A DNA stretch of 64,000 nt from Promethearchaeota archaeon (GCA_030603385.1 JAUVXW010000004.1:93088-157087); one strand, 5' to 3'. Numbered from the stretch's first letter, positions 17,921 to 27,277 are shown. Translations and numbers: made by a program. Notes: generated by a model not told the origin, from the letters alone.

Positions 17921-18544
17921 TCAATTTTCAAAACTGCTTCCACAGCTATTACAGAAAAGTGCATTTATAGGTAGTTCAACACCACAATTGGGGCAAAACT
18001 TATTCTCTGAAGTTATTGGTTGGGTAGATTCCCCCTCTTCCTCACTAATCTCCGTCGTTTTGGATTCTTCTTTTGCTTCTTTTTCCTTTTTTGGTTTTTT
18101 AATAAACATACGTCCAACAACTGCTGATGCAACACCTATAAATTGTAAACTGGCACCATAGGTAAAAAATCCTTTAAGTCTGGCTAAATAACTCAAAATC
18201 TGTGGATCGGAGATAACATCTGTAGCATCTACAATTTTTGAAATCAGCCATATTATCAATGCAAGCGATCCAAAAGTTAATCCAATACCAACTATCCATT
18301 TTCCTACCCTAATCTGATTCAACATTATTAAAAATGCTCCAACTATAATTGCTCCGCCACCCCAGTCTGCGATAAATCTGATTATAGTTAATATTATTTC
18401 TAGTAATGGTCTTAAATCTGGATCTACTTCAGTAGATATCATGTCATATAGAAATTCATAAATTCCGATACTCCCAACTGCAGAACTTAAAATCATTAGT
18501 ATTCCACCAATGATCAATAAGATGATTCCAGTTTTATGCTTCAT
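17921..18544 (-). CDS. Four-helix membrane protein with C-terminal zinc ribbon
   Basis: 207 residues. Residues 1-150 carry four membrane helices similar to the paralogue at 16303-16734. They are followed by a Lys/Glu-rich linker (about residues 150-180) and a zinc ribbon, CPNCGVELPINALFCNSCG. The domain order suggests a membrane module that presents a small zinc finger in the cytosol. Function unknown. FdhD lies between the two paralogues, so they are not adjacent duplicates. Confidence 0.65.
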   Translation of the reverse strand: MKHKTGIILLIIGGILMILSSAVGSIGIYEFLYDMISTEVDPDLRPLLEIILTIIRFIADWGGGAIIVGAFLIMLNQIRVGKWIVGIGLTFGSLALIIWLISKIVDATDVISDPQILSYLARLKGFFTYGASLQFIGVASAVVGRMFIKKPKKEKEAKEESKTTEISEEEGESTQPITSENKFCPNCGVELPINALFCNSCGSSFEN

Positions 18545-18687
18545 ATTATTATTATCTCATTATCGTTTTTAATCTAATAATTATTATACATCCATTAAAA
18601 ATAATTAATATTATTGTTATTATTAATCATAATCAATAAGGAATATCGAAATAAAATTTATAAAATGAGAATACAAATTCAAAAATT

Positions 18688-19539
18688 TTAGGCAGCGATA
18701 AATAATCTGCCATTAGAACTATTTGAGATTTCTCCAGTTTTTTTATCAATTTTAGAATGATTTTTTTCAACAGAATGATCTCCACTATATTCGATAAATT
18801 TTCCAGTTATCTTTTCTCCGCTCATTAAAACAATTTCTTTTACTTCACCGATTTTCTTATAGGAGGGAAGTATTCTTGACACTTTACCTTTAACTACAAT
18901 TGTACCTCTGACTTGGTCTGCGCCTGCACATCGATTGCAGTTCCCCTCAACAATAATGGTCCCTCCATGACTGTGAATTCCTAATAGGGATCCAGCACTT
19001 CCACAAATCAATGTTGGGAATCTTTTTCCGGGTTTTGAGCCGTTTACCCAAGTTAAAGCTTCGTCACCTATTTTACCATGAACTTTTATTGTTCCATTTT
19101 GCATTCCTTTCCAAAAGCCTCTATAAGCAGCACCAACATAATGACCGGCATCTCCAGTAATCTCTAATTCACCACCATTTAACATTGCGCCAGCCCAATC
19201 ATCAGCATTCCCATTAACTAGTATTTTACCACCCGTCATTTTGTTGCCAACATGCATACCCACATTTCCATTTACAACAATTTCACCCGCACTCATCTTT
19301 TCACCGATGCGTTTGACATTGGAAAGATTGCCCTCTATAACGACTTTTAAATCAGCTATTTCTCCCGATTTTCCGGATATATCAAAAAAATCTCCTAAAG
19401 ATTTTTCTTCATTACCATGGAAAACTGTTAACTTCTTGATATCTGTTAAGGTTTTTCCAGCGAATTGATCTGGGCTAATAACATCTGCTTCTAAGGGAAA
19501 TTCAGATTCTTTCTTTAGCTTTAATTTAATTTCGGTCAT
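18688..19539 (-). CDS. fwdC: Formylmethanofuran dehydrogenase subunit C
   Basis: 283 residues made of GxxxGxxxG-type repeats (for example GEIVVNGNVGMHVGNKM, GNADDWAGAML and GDAGHYVGAAYRG). These form the beta-helix seen in FwdC and in the C-terminus of glutamate synthase. It is the last gene of the fwdGFDBC operon, starting three bases after fwdB. In the known complex, FwdC scaffolds the FwdA and FwdB active sites. A distal part (about residues 220-283) is less repetitive. Confidence 0.92.
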   Translation of the reverse strand: MTEIKLKLKKESEFPLEADVISPDQFAGKTLTDIKKLTVFHGNEEKSLGDFFDISGKSGEIADLKVVIEGNLSNVKRIGEKMSAGEIVVNGNVGMHVGNKMTGGKILVNGNADDWAGAMLNGGELEITGDAGHYVGAAYRGFWKGMQNGTIKVHGKIGDEALTWVNGSKPGKRFPTLICGSAGSLLGIHSHGGTIIVEGNCNRCAGADQVRGTIVVKGKVSRILPSYKKIGEVKEIVLMSGEKITGKFIEYSGDHSVEKNHSKIDKKTGEISNSSNGRLFIAA

Positions 19540-19542
19540 AAT

Positions 19543-20874
19543 TTACATCCCCTTTTTCTTTTTTACTACTTCAACTAATCTTTCTAGAATCTCTTTATCT
19601 GTTAAACAATCTCCAGGAGCATCTTTCACTTTTCTCAATCTGATCGGAACATTATCCATTCGATATGCTGTACCTTCACATTCAATTCCTGCAATAGCGG
19701 GAGGTAATATAACATCAGCATTCACAGAAGTCGGAGTATGATGCGGTTCAATTGATATTAAAGGATGTTTAAACATGTTTTTTACTGCTGCTGCTGGAAA
19801 ATTGCTTGCAGGATCGGATGCTACTATTAAAGATGCATCAATTTCATTTCTAATTAGTACATCAACAGATGAAAATTCTCCCGGATTATATCGGGGATAT
19901 CCTTTTGAAAAATCAATAGAATATGAATATCCTGTTTGCCATGTGAATACTTGATTTGCTCCAGCAACATTATAGTGCCCTCTCATTGGAGTTAATAAAA
20001 ATTTCGTATAATCATTTAATTCCCTTACTAAACAAATTGCTGCATCGACATTTCTATGGTGTGAAAGAGATTGTGTTAAACCCATCCCGAAAAAGATAAC
20101 ACCAAAGTTACAGGTTTTTAATTTGTTTACCAATTCAATAATATTTTCCATCGGAACTCCAGAAATTTCTTTGCTGTCTAATTCGGTACCCCTAAGAATG
20201 GCTCTAATTGCGTTTAATAATTCATAATCTTCACTTGGTTTTACTTGAACGAATAAATCCGCTATTTGAGCAGTGTGAAAATTTCTAGGATCAACAACTA
20301 TTATAAATCTATCATTTCTTCCATCTTTTCTAAAATATCCTCTTACAAACTCACTATATCTACTAAGATGTCTCGGATGAGCATGAACAGGATTACAACC
20401 CCAAAAAACTATAAGATCTGCTCTATTCTTATATTCCCCTAAAGTTGAGGTGGGGGCTCCAACATCTTGAATTGCTAATAATGATGGACCATGACATACA
20501 GAAGCAGTATTATCTAATACAGCACCTAAAATTTCTGCTAATTCAACTCCTTTACCTTGAGCCTCACATTCAGTACTAGAAAATCCATATAGCAACGGTC
20601 TTTTAGCTTTTACTAAGATATCCGCTGCTTTATTTAGTGCTTCATCCCAAGATACTTCCTTAAAAGAACCATTATATTTAATTAAAGGTTTTTCATATCG
20701 ATGATCACTAGGATTTGAAGCAAAATATTTTTTAGCACCTATTTGGCAGCCGTTTCTAACTTCTATAACTTTGTTTTCTTTAATATCAACATCTACTTCC
20801 AAATCATCACATAAAGTTCCACAAAAAGGACAAACTACATCTGTGATTGTATTGATTTTTTCTACCATATTCAA
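19543..20874 (-). CDS. fwdB: Formylmethanofuran dehydrogenase subunit B (Mo/W catalytic subunit)
   Basis: 443 residues of the molybdopterin oxidoreductase family that reduce CO2 to formate before it is joined to methanofuran. VCPFCGTLCDDLEV plus NGC about 20 residues on give the four Cys for one 4Fe-4S cluster. ASVCHGPS carries the Cys that ligates the metal (Cys rather than Sec). FWGCNPVHAHPRH and VDPRNFHTA belong to the pterin-binding region. The gene overlaps fwdD by four bases. Metal choice (Mo or W) cannot be told. Confidence 0.93.
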   Translation of the reverse strand: MNMVEKINTITDVVCPFCGTLCDDLEVDVDIKENKVIEVRNGCQIGAKKYFASNPSDHRYEKPLIKYNGSFKEVSWDEALNKAADILVKAKRPLLYGFSSTECEAQGKGVELAEILGAVLDNTASVCHGPSLLAIQDVGAPTSTLGEYKNRADLIVFWGCNPVHAHPRHLSRYSEFVRGYFRKDGRNDRFIIVVDPRNFHTAQIADLFVQVKPSEDYELLNAIRAILRGTELDSKEISGVPMENIIELVNKLKTCNFGVIFFGMGLTQSLSHHRNVDAAICLVRELNDYTKFLLTPMRGHYNVAGANQVFTWQTGYSYSIDFSKGYPRYNPGEFSSVDVLIRNEIDASLIVASDPASNFPAAAVKNMFKHPLISIEPHHTPTSVNADVILPPAIAGIECEGTAYRMDNVPIRLRKVKDAPGDCLTDKEILERLVEVVKKKKGM

Positions 20875-21293
20875 GCCTCCTTTAATGTATTTATTAATTC
20901 TACTGCGCCTAATACTTTGCCATTTGGAATTGCTTCAACAGTTGCTTTCATACCTTTATAAGTCGGCGTTCCACAAGATTGTGAATCAGGATTTACAACT
21001 TGATTAGCCCATGGGCCCATAGGTATGAAAATAATTCCTGGATGAGGTCCTTCTTCTGATATTGTAGAATAAACTAAAACCTCACCAAAATCAGTAGCAA
21101 CTTTTATCGGAGTTCCTACAAGACAATCTAGTTTCTTAAAATCTTCTTTATCAAATGCACAGATCGCAGCAGCACGTACACTTTCTCTAGATACTTTCCC
21201 GCCTTCAAGTGCAACACCTTGATCTATTGTTCGACATGTAATTAATATTAAATTATTCATACTCATTTTTCTATTCCTCCTTCTCTGCTTCAC
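20871..21293 (-). CDS. fwdD: Formylmethanofuran dehydrogenase subunit D
   Basis: 140 residues forming the molybdopterin dinucleotide-binding domain, which in this enzyme is a separate subunit. Typical features are the Leu-Ile-Thr-Arg-like start (NLILITCRTIDQGVAL), a beta barrel and the Gly-Pro region GIIFIPMGPWANQVV. The gene overlaps fwdF by 23 bases and fwdB by four, so the operon is translated as a coupled series. The first residues (MKQRRRNRKMS) are basic and arise inside fwdF. A start at the internal ATG MSMNNL is also likely. Confidence 0.88.
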   Translation of the reverse strand: MKQRRRNRKMSMNNLILITCRTIDQGVALEGGKVSRESVRAAAICAFDKEDFKKLDCLVGTPIKVATDFGEVLVYSTISEEGPHPGIIFIPMGPWANQVVNPDSQSCGTPTYKGMKATVEAIPNGKVLGAVELINTLKEA

Positions 21294-21993
21294 TCCATCG
21301 TAAAGTTTTTAATCGTTCCAAAAGCGGTTCCCAAAACATTTTACTAAATTCTCCTGATGTTTTAACATCAGTAATCTCTAATTTAACCGCTCCCGTAGGA
21401 CAACCATTGTCACAAGAACCACAGAAAACGCATTTCTCTTCATCTACAGCCACATTTGGGACGGACTCCCATCCTTTATCTGATTTTTCTGGAACAGATA
21501 TTGCCCCTGACGGACATACCTCATAGCAAGTTTGACATCCACCAGGACATTCTTCATCAACGATGCTTATTTTCCCATCTGTATATTGTTTAACAACTCT
21601 TTCAATATCATTATAACTAGCAATCTTTTTTGCTTCAAATTCCAATTTAGGAACAACATGTTCTTTTACTATTTGGATATCGTTTAGCTCAATGACTTCA
21701 CCATCTTTTTTTAATGTCAGGGCACTAAAAGGACACATATATACACAAGTTCCGCAGAAAACACAAGCTTCAGGGTCATATATCTCAGGTATTATATCTT
21801 CTAAAGTTGGAAAACGACGGGATGTACCAACAGGGCCTCGTGAAATTGCGTCTTTGGGACAAACCCGGGCGCAAGTTCCGCAACCAATACATTTGGTTTT
21901 ATCTAATATTAATTCTAAACTTTCAGTAAGGAATTGAACTTTTACATGCTCTATCTCTTTACTAATTGATCTTGAAATTTTTGGAAATGAAAT
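21271..21993 (-). CDS. fwdF: Polyferredoxin subunit FwdF-like, probable ATT start
   Basis: 240 residues with four 4Fe-4S motifs: CIGCGTCARVCP, CVFCGTCVYMCP, CPGGCQTCYEVCP and CVFCGSCDNGCP. It would wire electrons to FwdB. The first ATG (21738) falls inside the second cluster motif and would destroy it. The open frame extends 85 codons further, and between the upstream stop (21996-21994) and that ATG there is no ATG, GTG or TTG. A Shine-Dalgarno GAGGTG lies six bases before an ATT at 21993-21991, which I take as the start. An ATGA coupling site at the fwdG stop opens a different, short frame, so a one-base sequence error is the alternative. Confidence 0.75.
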   Translation of the reverse strand: MSFPKISRSISKEIEHVKVQFLTESLELILDKTKCIGCGTCARVCPKDAISRGPVGTSRRFPTLEDIIPEIYDPEACVFCGTCVYMCPFSALTLKKDGEVIELNDIQIVKEHVVPKLEFEAKKIASYNDIERVVKQYTDGKISIVDEECPGGCQTCYEVCPSGAISVPEKSDKGWESVPNVAVDEEKCVFCGSCDNGCPTGAVKLEITDVKTSGEFSKMFWEPLLERLKTLRWSEAEKEE

Positions 21994-21999
21994 TTAAAA

Positions 22000-22005
22000 C
22001 ACCTC
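22000..22005 (-). promoter_or_regulatory. Shine-Dalgarno sequence before the fwdF ATT start
   Basis: GAGGTG overlapping the end of fwdG, six bases before the ATT at 21993. It supports the long form of fwdF. Confidence 0.55.
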
Positions 22006-22261
22006 ATTTAACTTCAATTATTTCTAACAGTATTGCAGACTGGGGACAATTTTGAATGCAAACTCCACAGCCGTCGCAATTTACTTTTCGGTTTTCATCA
22101 TAAACATCAAAAGCTATACCATTTTTGACCAATATTACCGCATTTTTTTCACTTAAAAAACTCTTAGTTTTTAATTGGTCAAAATTGATTGGACATGAGA
22201 CCACACATATATTACAACCAGTACAGATGTTTCGGTTAACTTTAAGCTTGTAAACTTGCAT
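22004..22261 (-). CDS. fwdG: Small ferredoxin subunit of the formylmethanofuran dehydrogenase operon
   Basis: An 85-residue ferredoxin with two 4Fe-4S motifs: CTGCNICVVSCP near residue 15 and CDGCGVCIQNCP near residue 66. It is the first gene of the operon and likely an electron entry point for the complex, like FwdG/FmdG. The second cluster motif is followed by AILLEIIEVK, the usual ferredoxin end. The operon lacks fwdA (amidohydrolase subunit) and fwdE here, which must be encoded elsewhere if the enzyme works on methanofuran. Confidence 0.85.
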   Translation of the reverse strand: MQVYKLKVNRNICTGCNICVVSCPINFDQLKTKSFLSEKNAVILVKNGIAFDVYDENRKVNCDGCGVCIQNCPQSAILLEIIEVK

Positions 22262-22554
22262 AATCTTCCCTTATTTTTAATTAGAGATAATAAAAAAGTC
22301 TGACAAAAGCGTATAATTTTTGTAGCTTTAAAATTGATTAATAATTTCTTTCTATATGATGAATTATGTATTTAACTTAATTTGTAGAAAGTATATTTTT
22401 ATAAAAAATTTGTTGTATGATTTATTAAGTTCAAATAATAAAAAGAGCTTAAATCAGAGATCGAAATTTTACTATTCCTTAAACTTATTAATTCCTACAC
22501 GAATCTTATATTAATTAGCTAATTTAATTTTGACTTTTATCGTAGTCTGATAAC

Positions 22555-23697
22555 ATGGAATCTACAAAAAGTGAAGATTGTCTTATTTTTTATGCTTTAA
22601 CTCCCGAAATTACTAAATTACGCCAAGTATATAATATAATCGGGAATTTTATGCAGAACAAGCAATCTATTGATCCTTCTGATCGATTTAATCTGATTTG
22701 GTTTCAAGATGATGGGCCAAATTATTTAGATAATTTTACATTTGACCCAGAATATATTTCAAAGACTTTAAAGTCATTAGGTAAAGTTATTACTAAAGCA
22801 AATATCGCTGGTGGCGTATTTATTGCGATAACATTTATCATTGAAGTATTCAAAAAGATTTCTGAAAAGTTCTTTCGGTTATTGATATTGGTTGACGATG
22901 GCGCATATGAAATCCCTGATGAATATCTCCCAGCACTTGAAGAATTAATTAAAAAAGTCAAGGATATGCCTTTTTTTATCGATATTATCTTGATGGGAAG
23001 TCCCTATTCTAATCAAGCTCAGAAATTATTGAAACTAGCAAATTTATCGAATGGAGAATTATATGGAATCAAAAATATAAAAGATCTAAGTCCAATCTTA
23101 ACAGAGTTATCAGAAAAGAAGCGTGTTTCAGAACCTTCGTTTGTAAAACAAAAATTACGAATGATACTCCCTGATAACCAACCATTTTACATAAATTTGG
23201 CGGATGACACTAAAAACGTTAATAATATAGCAACATGTTCCATTTGTTTTCATAAAGATGATCAGGGTATAGTAAAATGTCCTTCTTGTGATACTTCTGC
23301 TCATGAAGTATGTTGGGCACAATGGTCAGAAACTTCCAATATTGGAATTCCTCATGTGTTTAGATGCCATAATTGTTTCAATATATTAAAGCTTGATAAA
23401 GACTATATACGGGATGTTCGAGCAGGAAAGATACCAACTATTGCAGAATTAACTAAAATGAAAAAAAGGAATATTATTGAATATCTGCATGAAATTGAAT
23501 CTAAACGCGAACCTAAAGTTGTTCATACTGAAGATCCAATGGCAGTTGAAATTCGAGGGATGGTTGAAGCAACAAAATCGCAACCTAAAGAAGAAATTAA
23601 AAGAAAAAAAGTATCAGTACATATTTGCCCTAATTGTAGCAAAATTATGATGGGTGATAGGAAAAACTGTCCTTCTTGTGGATTTGTTATGTTTTAG
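22555..23697 (+). CDS. Degenerate vWA domain + PHD/RING-like finger + zinc ribbon protein
   Basis: 380 residues. The first about 170 look like a von Willebrand A fold: strands LIFYALT, FNLIWFQD, LLILVDDG and IDIILMG alternate with helices. The DxSxS metal site is missing. Residues about 226-275 carry CSIC, CPSC, H-E-V-C and CHNC in the order C-x2-C-x10-C-x2-C-x4-H-x2-C-x19-C-x2-C, a C4HC3 PHD/RINGv-like finger. The C-terminus has a zinc ribbon, CPNC then CPSCG. A vWA plus zinc domain recalls TFIIH p44/Ssl1 and copine-RING ligases. That is an analogy, not a proven link. Confidence 0.65.
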   Translation: MESTKSEDCLIFYALTPEITKLRQVYNIIGNFMQNKQSIDPSDRFNLIWFQDDGPNYLDNFTFDPEYISKTLKSLGKVITKANIAGGVFIAITFIIEVFKKISEKFFRLLILVDDGAYEIPDEYLPALEELIKKVKDMPFFIDIILMGSPYSNQAQKLLKLANLSNGELYGIKNIKDLSPILTELSEKKRVSEPSFVKQKLRMILPDNQPFYINLADDTKNVNNIATCSICFHKDDQGIVKCPSCDTSAHEVCWAQWSETSNIGIPHVFRCHNCFNILKLDKDYIRDVRAGKIPTIAELTKMKKRNIIEYLHEIESKREPKVVHTEDPMAVEIRGMVEATKSQPKEEIKRKKVSVHICPNCSKIMMGDRKNCPSCGFVMF

Positions 23698-23858
23698 AAA
23701 TATAAACTTAAAGCTAGAACGTAATAATACAATTATTTCATTCCTAAATCTTGGAATTGAGATTTTATAAACCATATATTTAAATAATTTAGGGCTAAAA
23801 CTAATAATAAGTTGATTTAATAGGCTTTTTTAGACTTGTATTAATTTGGGTAAAAAAT

Positions 23859-25517
23859 ATGGATTCAGATGTATTTACTTTTCTTGTTGGAGGTAAAGCA
23901 GGAGAAGGAGTAAAAAAAGCAGGTTCTGTAGCAGCACATATGTTCTCGAGTATGGGTAGGCACATTTTCCAGATGGATGATTATATGAGTTTAATAAGAG
24001 GTGGTCATAACTTTTCTGTTGTAAGCACAGCTCCTAGATGGATTAGCAGTCATTATATGAAAGCAAATCTGGTTGTAAACTTTGATAAACGTAGCTGTGA
24101 AGCTCATATGAACGATATTGCAGAAAAAGGGATAATGATTTTTAATTCTGATGAACAAGAAAATGAGCGCGGCATTGGAATTCCATTAACTTCAGAAGCA
24201 AAAAAATATCCGATGAAAAGTTTAATGTATGGAGTAGGTGCCGTAGCTATTTTATCAGCTACAATTGGGTTTGAAAAAGAGAAAATGAATCAAATTATTG
24301 AAGAAGAATATTCAAGAGGAATAGAAGATAATATTGCTTTTGCCAACAAAATTTATGACTTAGTGTATCCTGATTGTGGCAAGAAATTTACATTAGATAA
24401 AGGAGATAAAAAGAGACCCATTATTACTGGAAATGAAGCAATTAGTCTAGGAGCAATAGCGGGGGGATTAGATGTTTATTATGGTTATCCTATGACTCCT
24501 GCATCAACAATCTTACACACACTCGCTCGTGAAGCTAATAATTTCGGTTTAGCTGTTGTTCATGCTGAAGGTGAAATTGCAGTCATTAATATGGCAATTG
24601 GCTCAGCTTTCACAGGAGCAAGAGTCATGGTTGGCACGAGTGGTGGTGGTTTCGCTCTTATGACCGAAGGTTTCTCTTTAGCAGGTATCACGGAGGCTCC
24701 AGTATTAGTTATATTATCTCAAAGACCGGGACCAGCAACTGGAGTTCCCACTTACACTGAACAAGCTGATTTAGCTTTTGCTTTGACAGCGGGGCATGGA
24801 GATTTCTTGAGAATTGTGACTTCCCCTAGAACAGTTAGAGAAGCATATTATCTTTCAGGTGAAATGTTAAATTTAGTATGGAAATTTCAAACACCGGGGA
24901 TAATATTAACTGAAAAACATCTTTCAGAGAGTAGCATGACGGTTGAAATTGATGTAGAGAAATCAAAATGGGAAGAGCCGAAAATGCATATAGTTGGTGA
25001 TTATAAACGATATTTAGATACTGATGATGGAGTTTCTCCTATGTTATTTCCACCATCAAACCAAATTATAAAATGGAATAGTTATGAACATGATGAATTT
25101 GGTATAACAACAGAAAATGCTGAGAAGATATCTTTAATGCACGATAAAAGAAATAAAAAGTTAAAAATACTAATAGAATACTTAAAGGGACAAGATACTG
25201 TTAGAATAATTCGTGGTGAAAATCCTACTAATATCTTCACCTATGGTTCAACTTATATGAGTGTTTTAGAAGCTCTTCGATATGCAAGTTTAAATCCCAC
25301 AATCGTTGCGCCAATTTATTTGAGTCCATTACCTATCTGGAAATTAGAAGAATTCAAAGAACAAGAAAATATCGTTATCGAGCAAAGCTCTACGGGACAA
25401 TTTACTAAGCTCTTAAAAGAAAAAGCAGGGATGAAGATAAGAAATACAATTAAGAAGTATGACGGAAGACCATTTGATCCAATTGATTTAGCAAAAAAAC
25501 TAAAGGAGGTGCTTTAA
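23859..25517 (+). CDS. korA: 2-oxoacid:ferredoxin oxidoreductase, fused gamma-alpha subunit
   Basis: 552 residues. The N-terminal gamma domain (about 1-185; FLVGGKAGEGVKKAG, MSLIRGGHNFSVV) is fused to the alpha pyrimidine-binding domain (about 190-552; GNEAISLGAIAGGLDVYYGY, MTPAS, HAEGEIAVINMAIGSAFTGA). Together with the beta subunit next door it oxidises a 2-oxoacid to acyl-CoA and CO2 and reduces ferredoxin, or runs in reverse. The fused form without a delta ferredoxin subunit is typical of 2-oxoglutarate-type enzymes, but substrate choice is not certain. The ribosome-binding site AAAGGAGGTG near its 3' end serves the next gene. Confidence 0.88.
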   Translation: MDSDVFTFLVGGKAGEGVKKAGSVAAHMFSSMGRHIFQMDDYMSLIRGGHNFSVVSTAPRWISSHYMKANLVVNFDKRSCEAHMNDIAEKGIMIFNSDEQENERGIGIPLTSEAKKYPMKSLMYGVGAVAILSATIGFEKEKMNQIIEEEYSRGIEDNIAFANKIYDLVYPDCGKKFTLDKGDKKRPIITGNEAISLGAIAGGLDVYYGYPMTPASTILHTLAREANNFGLAVVHAEGEIAVINMAIGSAFTGARVMVGTSGGGFALMTEGFSLAGITEAPVLVILSQRPGPATGVPTYTEQADLAFALTAGHGDFLRIVTSPRTVREAYYLSGEMLNLVWKFQTPGIILTEKHLSESSMTVEIDVEKSKWEEPKMHIVGDYKRYLDTDDGVSPMLFPPSNQIIKWNSYEHDEFGITTENAEKISLMHDKRNKKLKILIEYLKGQDTVRIIRGENPTNIFTYGSTYMSVLEALRYASLNPTIVAPIYLSPLPIWKLEEFKEQENIVIEQSSTGQFTKLLKEKAGMKIRNTIKKYDGRPFDPIDLAKKLKEVL

Positions 25518-25521
25518 AAAA

Positions 25522-26361
25522 ATGGATGATCTTAAAACTTATGCTGAAATTACATGGTGCCCTGGATGTGGTAATTTTGGGATCTTTACAGCTGTAAGAA
25601 ATGCAATCCCTCTTTTAGAAGAAAAAGGTATTAAGAGAGATAATATTGTAATAACTTCAGGGATTGGCTGTCATGGAAAAATTTTTGATTATCTTAATTT
25701 AAGTGGTTTTTATGGACTACACGGTCGTAATTGTTCAAATTCAGAGGGTATAAAAATTGCAAATCCAGATTTAAAAGTAATTAACTTTTCTGGAGATGCG
25801 AATGGATTGGCGGAAGGTTTGGCACATACAATTTTCGCAGCAAAAAGAAACCAAGATATAACGTTTATTCTACATAATAACAGTGTTTACGCTCTCACAA
25901 CGGGTCAATTTTCTCCATTAGCAGAAAAAGGTTGGAAAGGTCCATCTACACCCAGAGGAAGCTACGAAGAACCATTTAATCCGATGTCTTTAATGATCGA
26001 GGCAGGTGCAACTTTCGTAGCAAGAGGTTTTGCGGGAGATACAAAGCATCTCACTGATATTATAGTACAAGGAGTTGAACATGAAGGTTTTTCCTTCATA
26101 GAAATACTACAACCTGCTGTTCCATACCATAAATGGACTGAATATAGAGAACAAGTTGAATACCTTGTAAAAGAACCGGAAACATATTTTAAAGCTTTTA
26201 AAGCTGCCAAGGAGAATCATAAATTTACTTTAGGGGTGTTTTATCGAACTCAAAGACCTGTTTATCACAAAGAGTTATATGCAGATCATAATCCTATAAC
26301 AGATAGAATAAATAGAAAGGTCAGGTTAGAGAAAATTCGGAAAATACTTGAATCCAAATGA
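25522..26361 (+). CDS. korB: 2-oxoacid:ferredoxin oxidoreductase, beta subunit
   Basis: 279 residues. It binds thiamine diphosphate: WCPGCGNFGIF at the start supplies cluster Cys, GIGCHGKI follows, and GDANGLAEG with a later Asn pair (LHNNSVYALT) forms the ThDP/Mg motif. It starts four bases after korA ends, with GGAGGTG in front. The last about 25 residues (DHNPITDR to RKILESK) occur again, in diverged form, at 27484-27561. Confidence 0.9.
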   Translation: MDDLKTYAEITWCPGCGNFGIFTAVRNAIPLLEEKGIKRDNIVITSGIGCHGKIFDYLNLSGFYGLHGRNCSNSEGIKIANPDLKVINFSGDANGLAEGLAHTIFAAKRNQDITFILHNNSVYALTTGQFSPLAEKGWKGPSTPRGSYEEPFNPMSLMIEAGATFVARGFAGDTKHLTDIIVQGVEHEGFSFIEILQPAVPYHKWTEYREQVEYLVKEPETYFKAFKAAKENHKFTLGVFYRTQRPVYHKELYADHNPITDRINRKVRLEKIRKILESK

Positions 26362-26393
26362 AAGAATTTATGAATTTTGAAAATATTAGGTAT

Positions 26394-26921
26394 TTAGTTA
26401 AATGTATCGTAAATCTTTTCAATTTCTTTAAGGATTTTTGAATATAGAGCAGAGGATATCCTAAATGTAGTATTTTCTACGAGATGATGGAGAAAATTTT
26501 TACATTTTTCTATACCAACAAATTTTAGGCGTGTTGCTTTGATGAGGACACCTAAAGTACCCGTGACTTTTAAGTCCAAAGTCCTAGCAATTTCCCGTGC
26601 TGCTAAATCATCAATGATAATAATACTTTCACCAGTATTATCCTGAAGTTCCTTTGCAAGGGCTAATACTGACGCTTCTCCGGTATGAATGTGTAATTCC
26701 TCTAGTCTATCAACGAGTTGCCTATTTATTGGTTCCTTTAATAAAAGCCAACTAGAAAAGGAATCTTTTAAAACTGTAAATTCAGCAACATTGTCATCGC
26801 TTAATACCTCTTTTTTAATGATTAATGTGGTGTAACATTCAGTAAAAAGCTTTGGTACTAAAGATAATGCACCAATTTTGCTTAGATATATCAAAGGTGA
26901 AGCATTTATAATTCCAATCAT
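26394..26921 (-). CDS. PIN-like toxin (DUF3368 type)
   Basis: 175 residues beginning IGIINASPLIYLSKIGAL, the PIN-fold opening with a modified first acidic site (N/S instead of D). HTGEASVLALAKEL follows with its acidic residue, then IIIDDLAARE with two further Asp. This is the pattern of DUF3368, a PIN-related nuclease family found as TA toxins. It is paired with the upstream ribbon-helix-helix gene 12 bases away. It lies convergent to korB, between korB and a copy of the korB 3' end. Confidence 0.82.
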   Translation of the reverse strand: MIGIINASPLIYLSKIGALSLVPKLFTECYTTLIIKKEVLSDDNVAEFTVLKDSFSSWLLLKEPINRQLVDRLEELHIHTGEASVLALAKELQDNTGESIIIIDDLAAREIARTLDLKVTGTLGVLIKATRLKFVGIEKCKNFLHHLVENTTFRISSALYSKILKEIEKIYDTFN

Positions 26922-26933
26922 ATTCTTGGCTAT

Positions 26934-27233
26934 TCAATCTAAGGCATATTCAATATCTTCCTTTATAGCTTGTTCATCGTATCCTGATACATTTCGCTTT
27001 TTTAATTCCTCCATCATCTTTCTTAGCGAGACCCCAGCCTTTTCCGCAGCCTTCCAGGCACTCATGTTTTTTTCTCCTACTTGGTTACAAAGAACTACAA
27101 ACATTTCCTCAGATAGACTTTTCTCTAATAATTGACGGATGTAGGATGATTTATCTTTTTTTTTTAATCTTGCCATTAAAAACCTTAACTTTTCATCAAG
27201 ATCATCATCTATTCTTACTGATAGAATTTTCAT
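26934..27233 (-). CDS. RHH/UPF0175-type antitoxin
   Basis: 99 residues. The N-terminus ILSVRIDDDLDEKLRFLM is a ribbon-helix-helix DNA-binding strand and helix. SSYIRQLLEKSL follows, then the UPF0175-like segment MSAWKAAEKAGVSLRKMMEEL, which is a second helical motif. It is upstream of and co-oriented with the DUF3368 toxin, the usual order. It likely binds the toxin with its C-terminus and represses its own promoter. Confidence 0.82.
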   Translation of the reverse strand: MKILSVRIDDDLDEKLRFLMARLKKKDKSSYIRQLLEKSLSEEMFVVLCNQVGEKNMSAWKAAEKAGVSLRKMMEELKKRNVSGYDEQAIKEDIEYALD

Positions 27234-27277
27234 GATTGTTCTATGTATACTAGATCATCTCTAGTATATATAATTAT

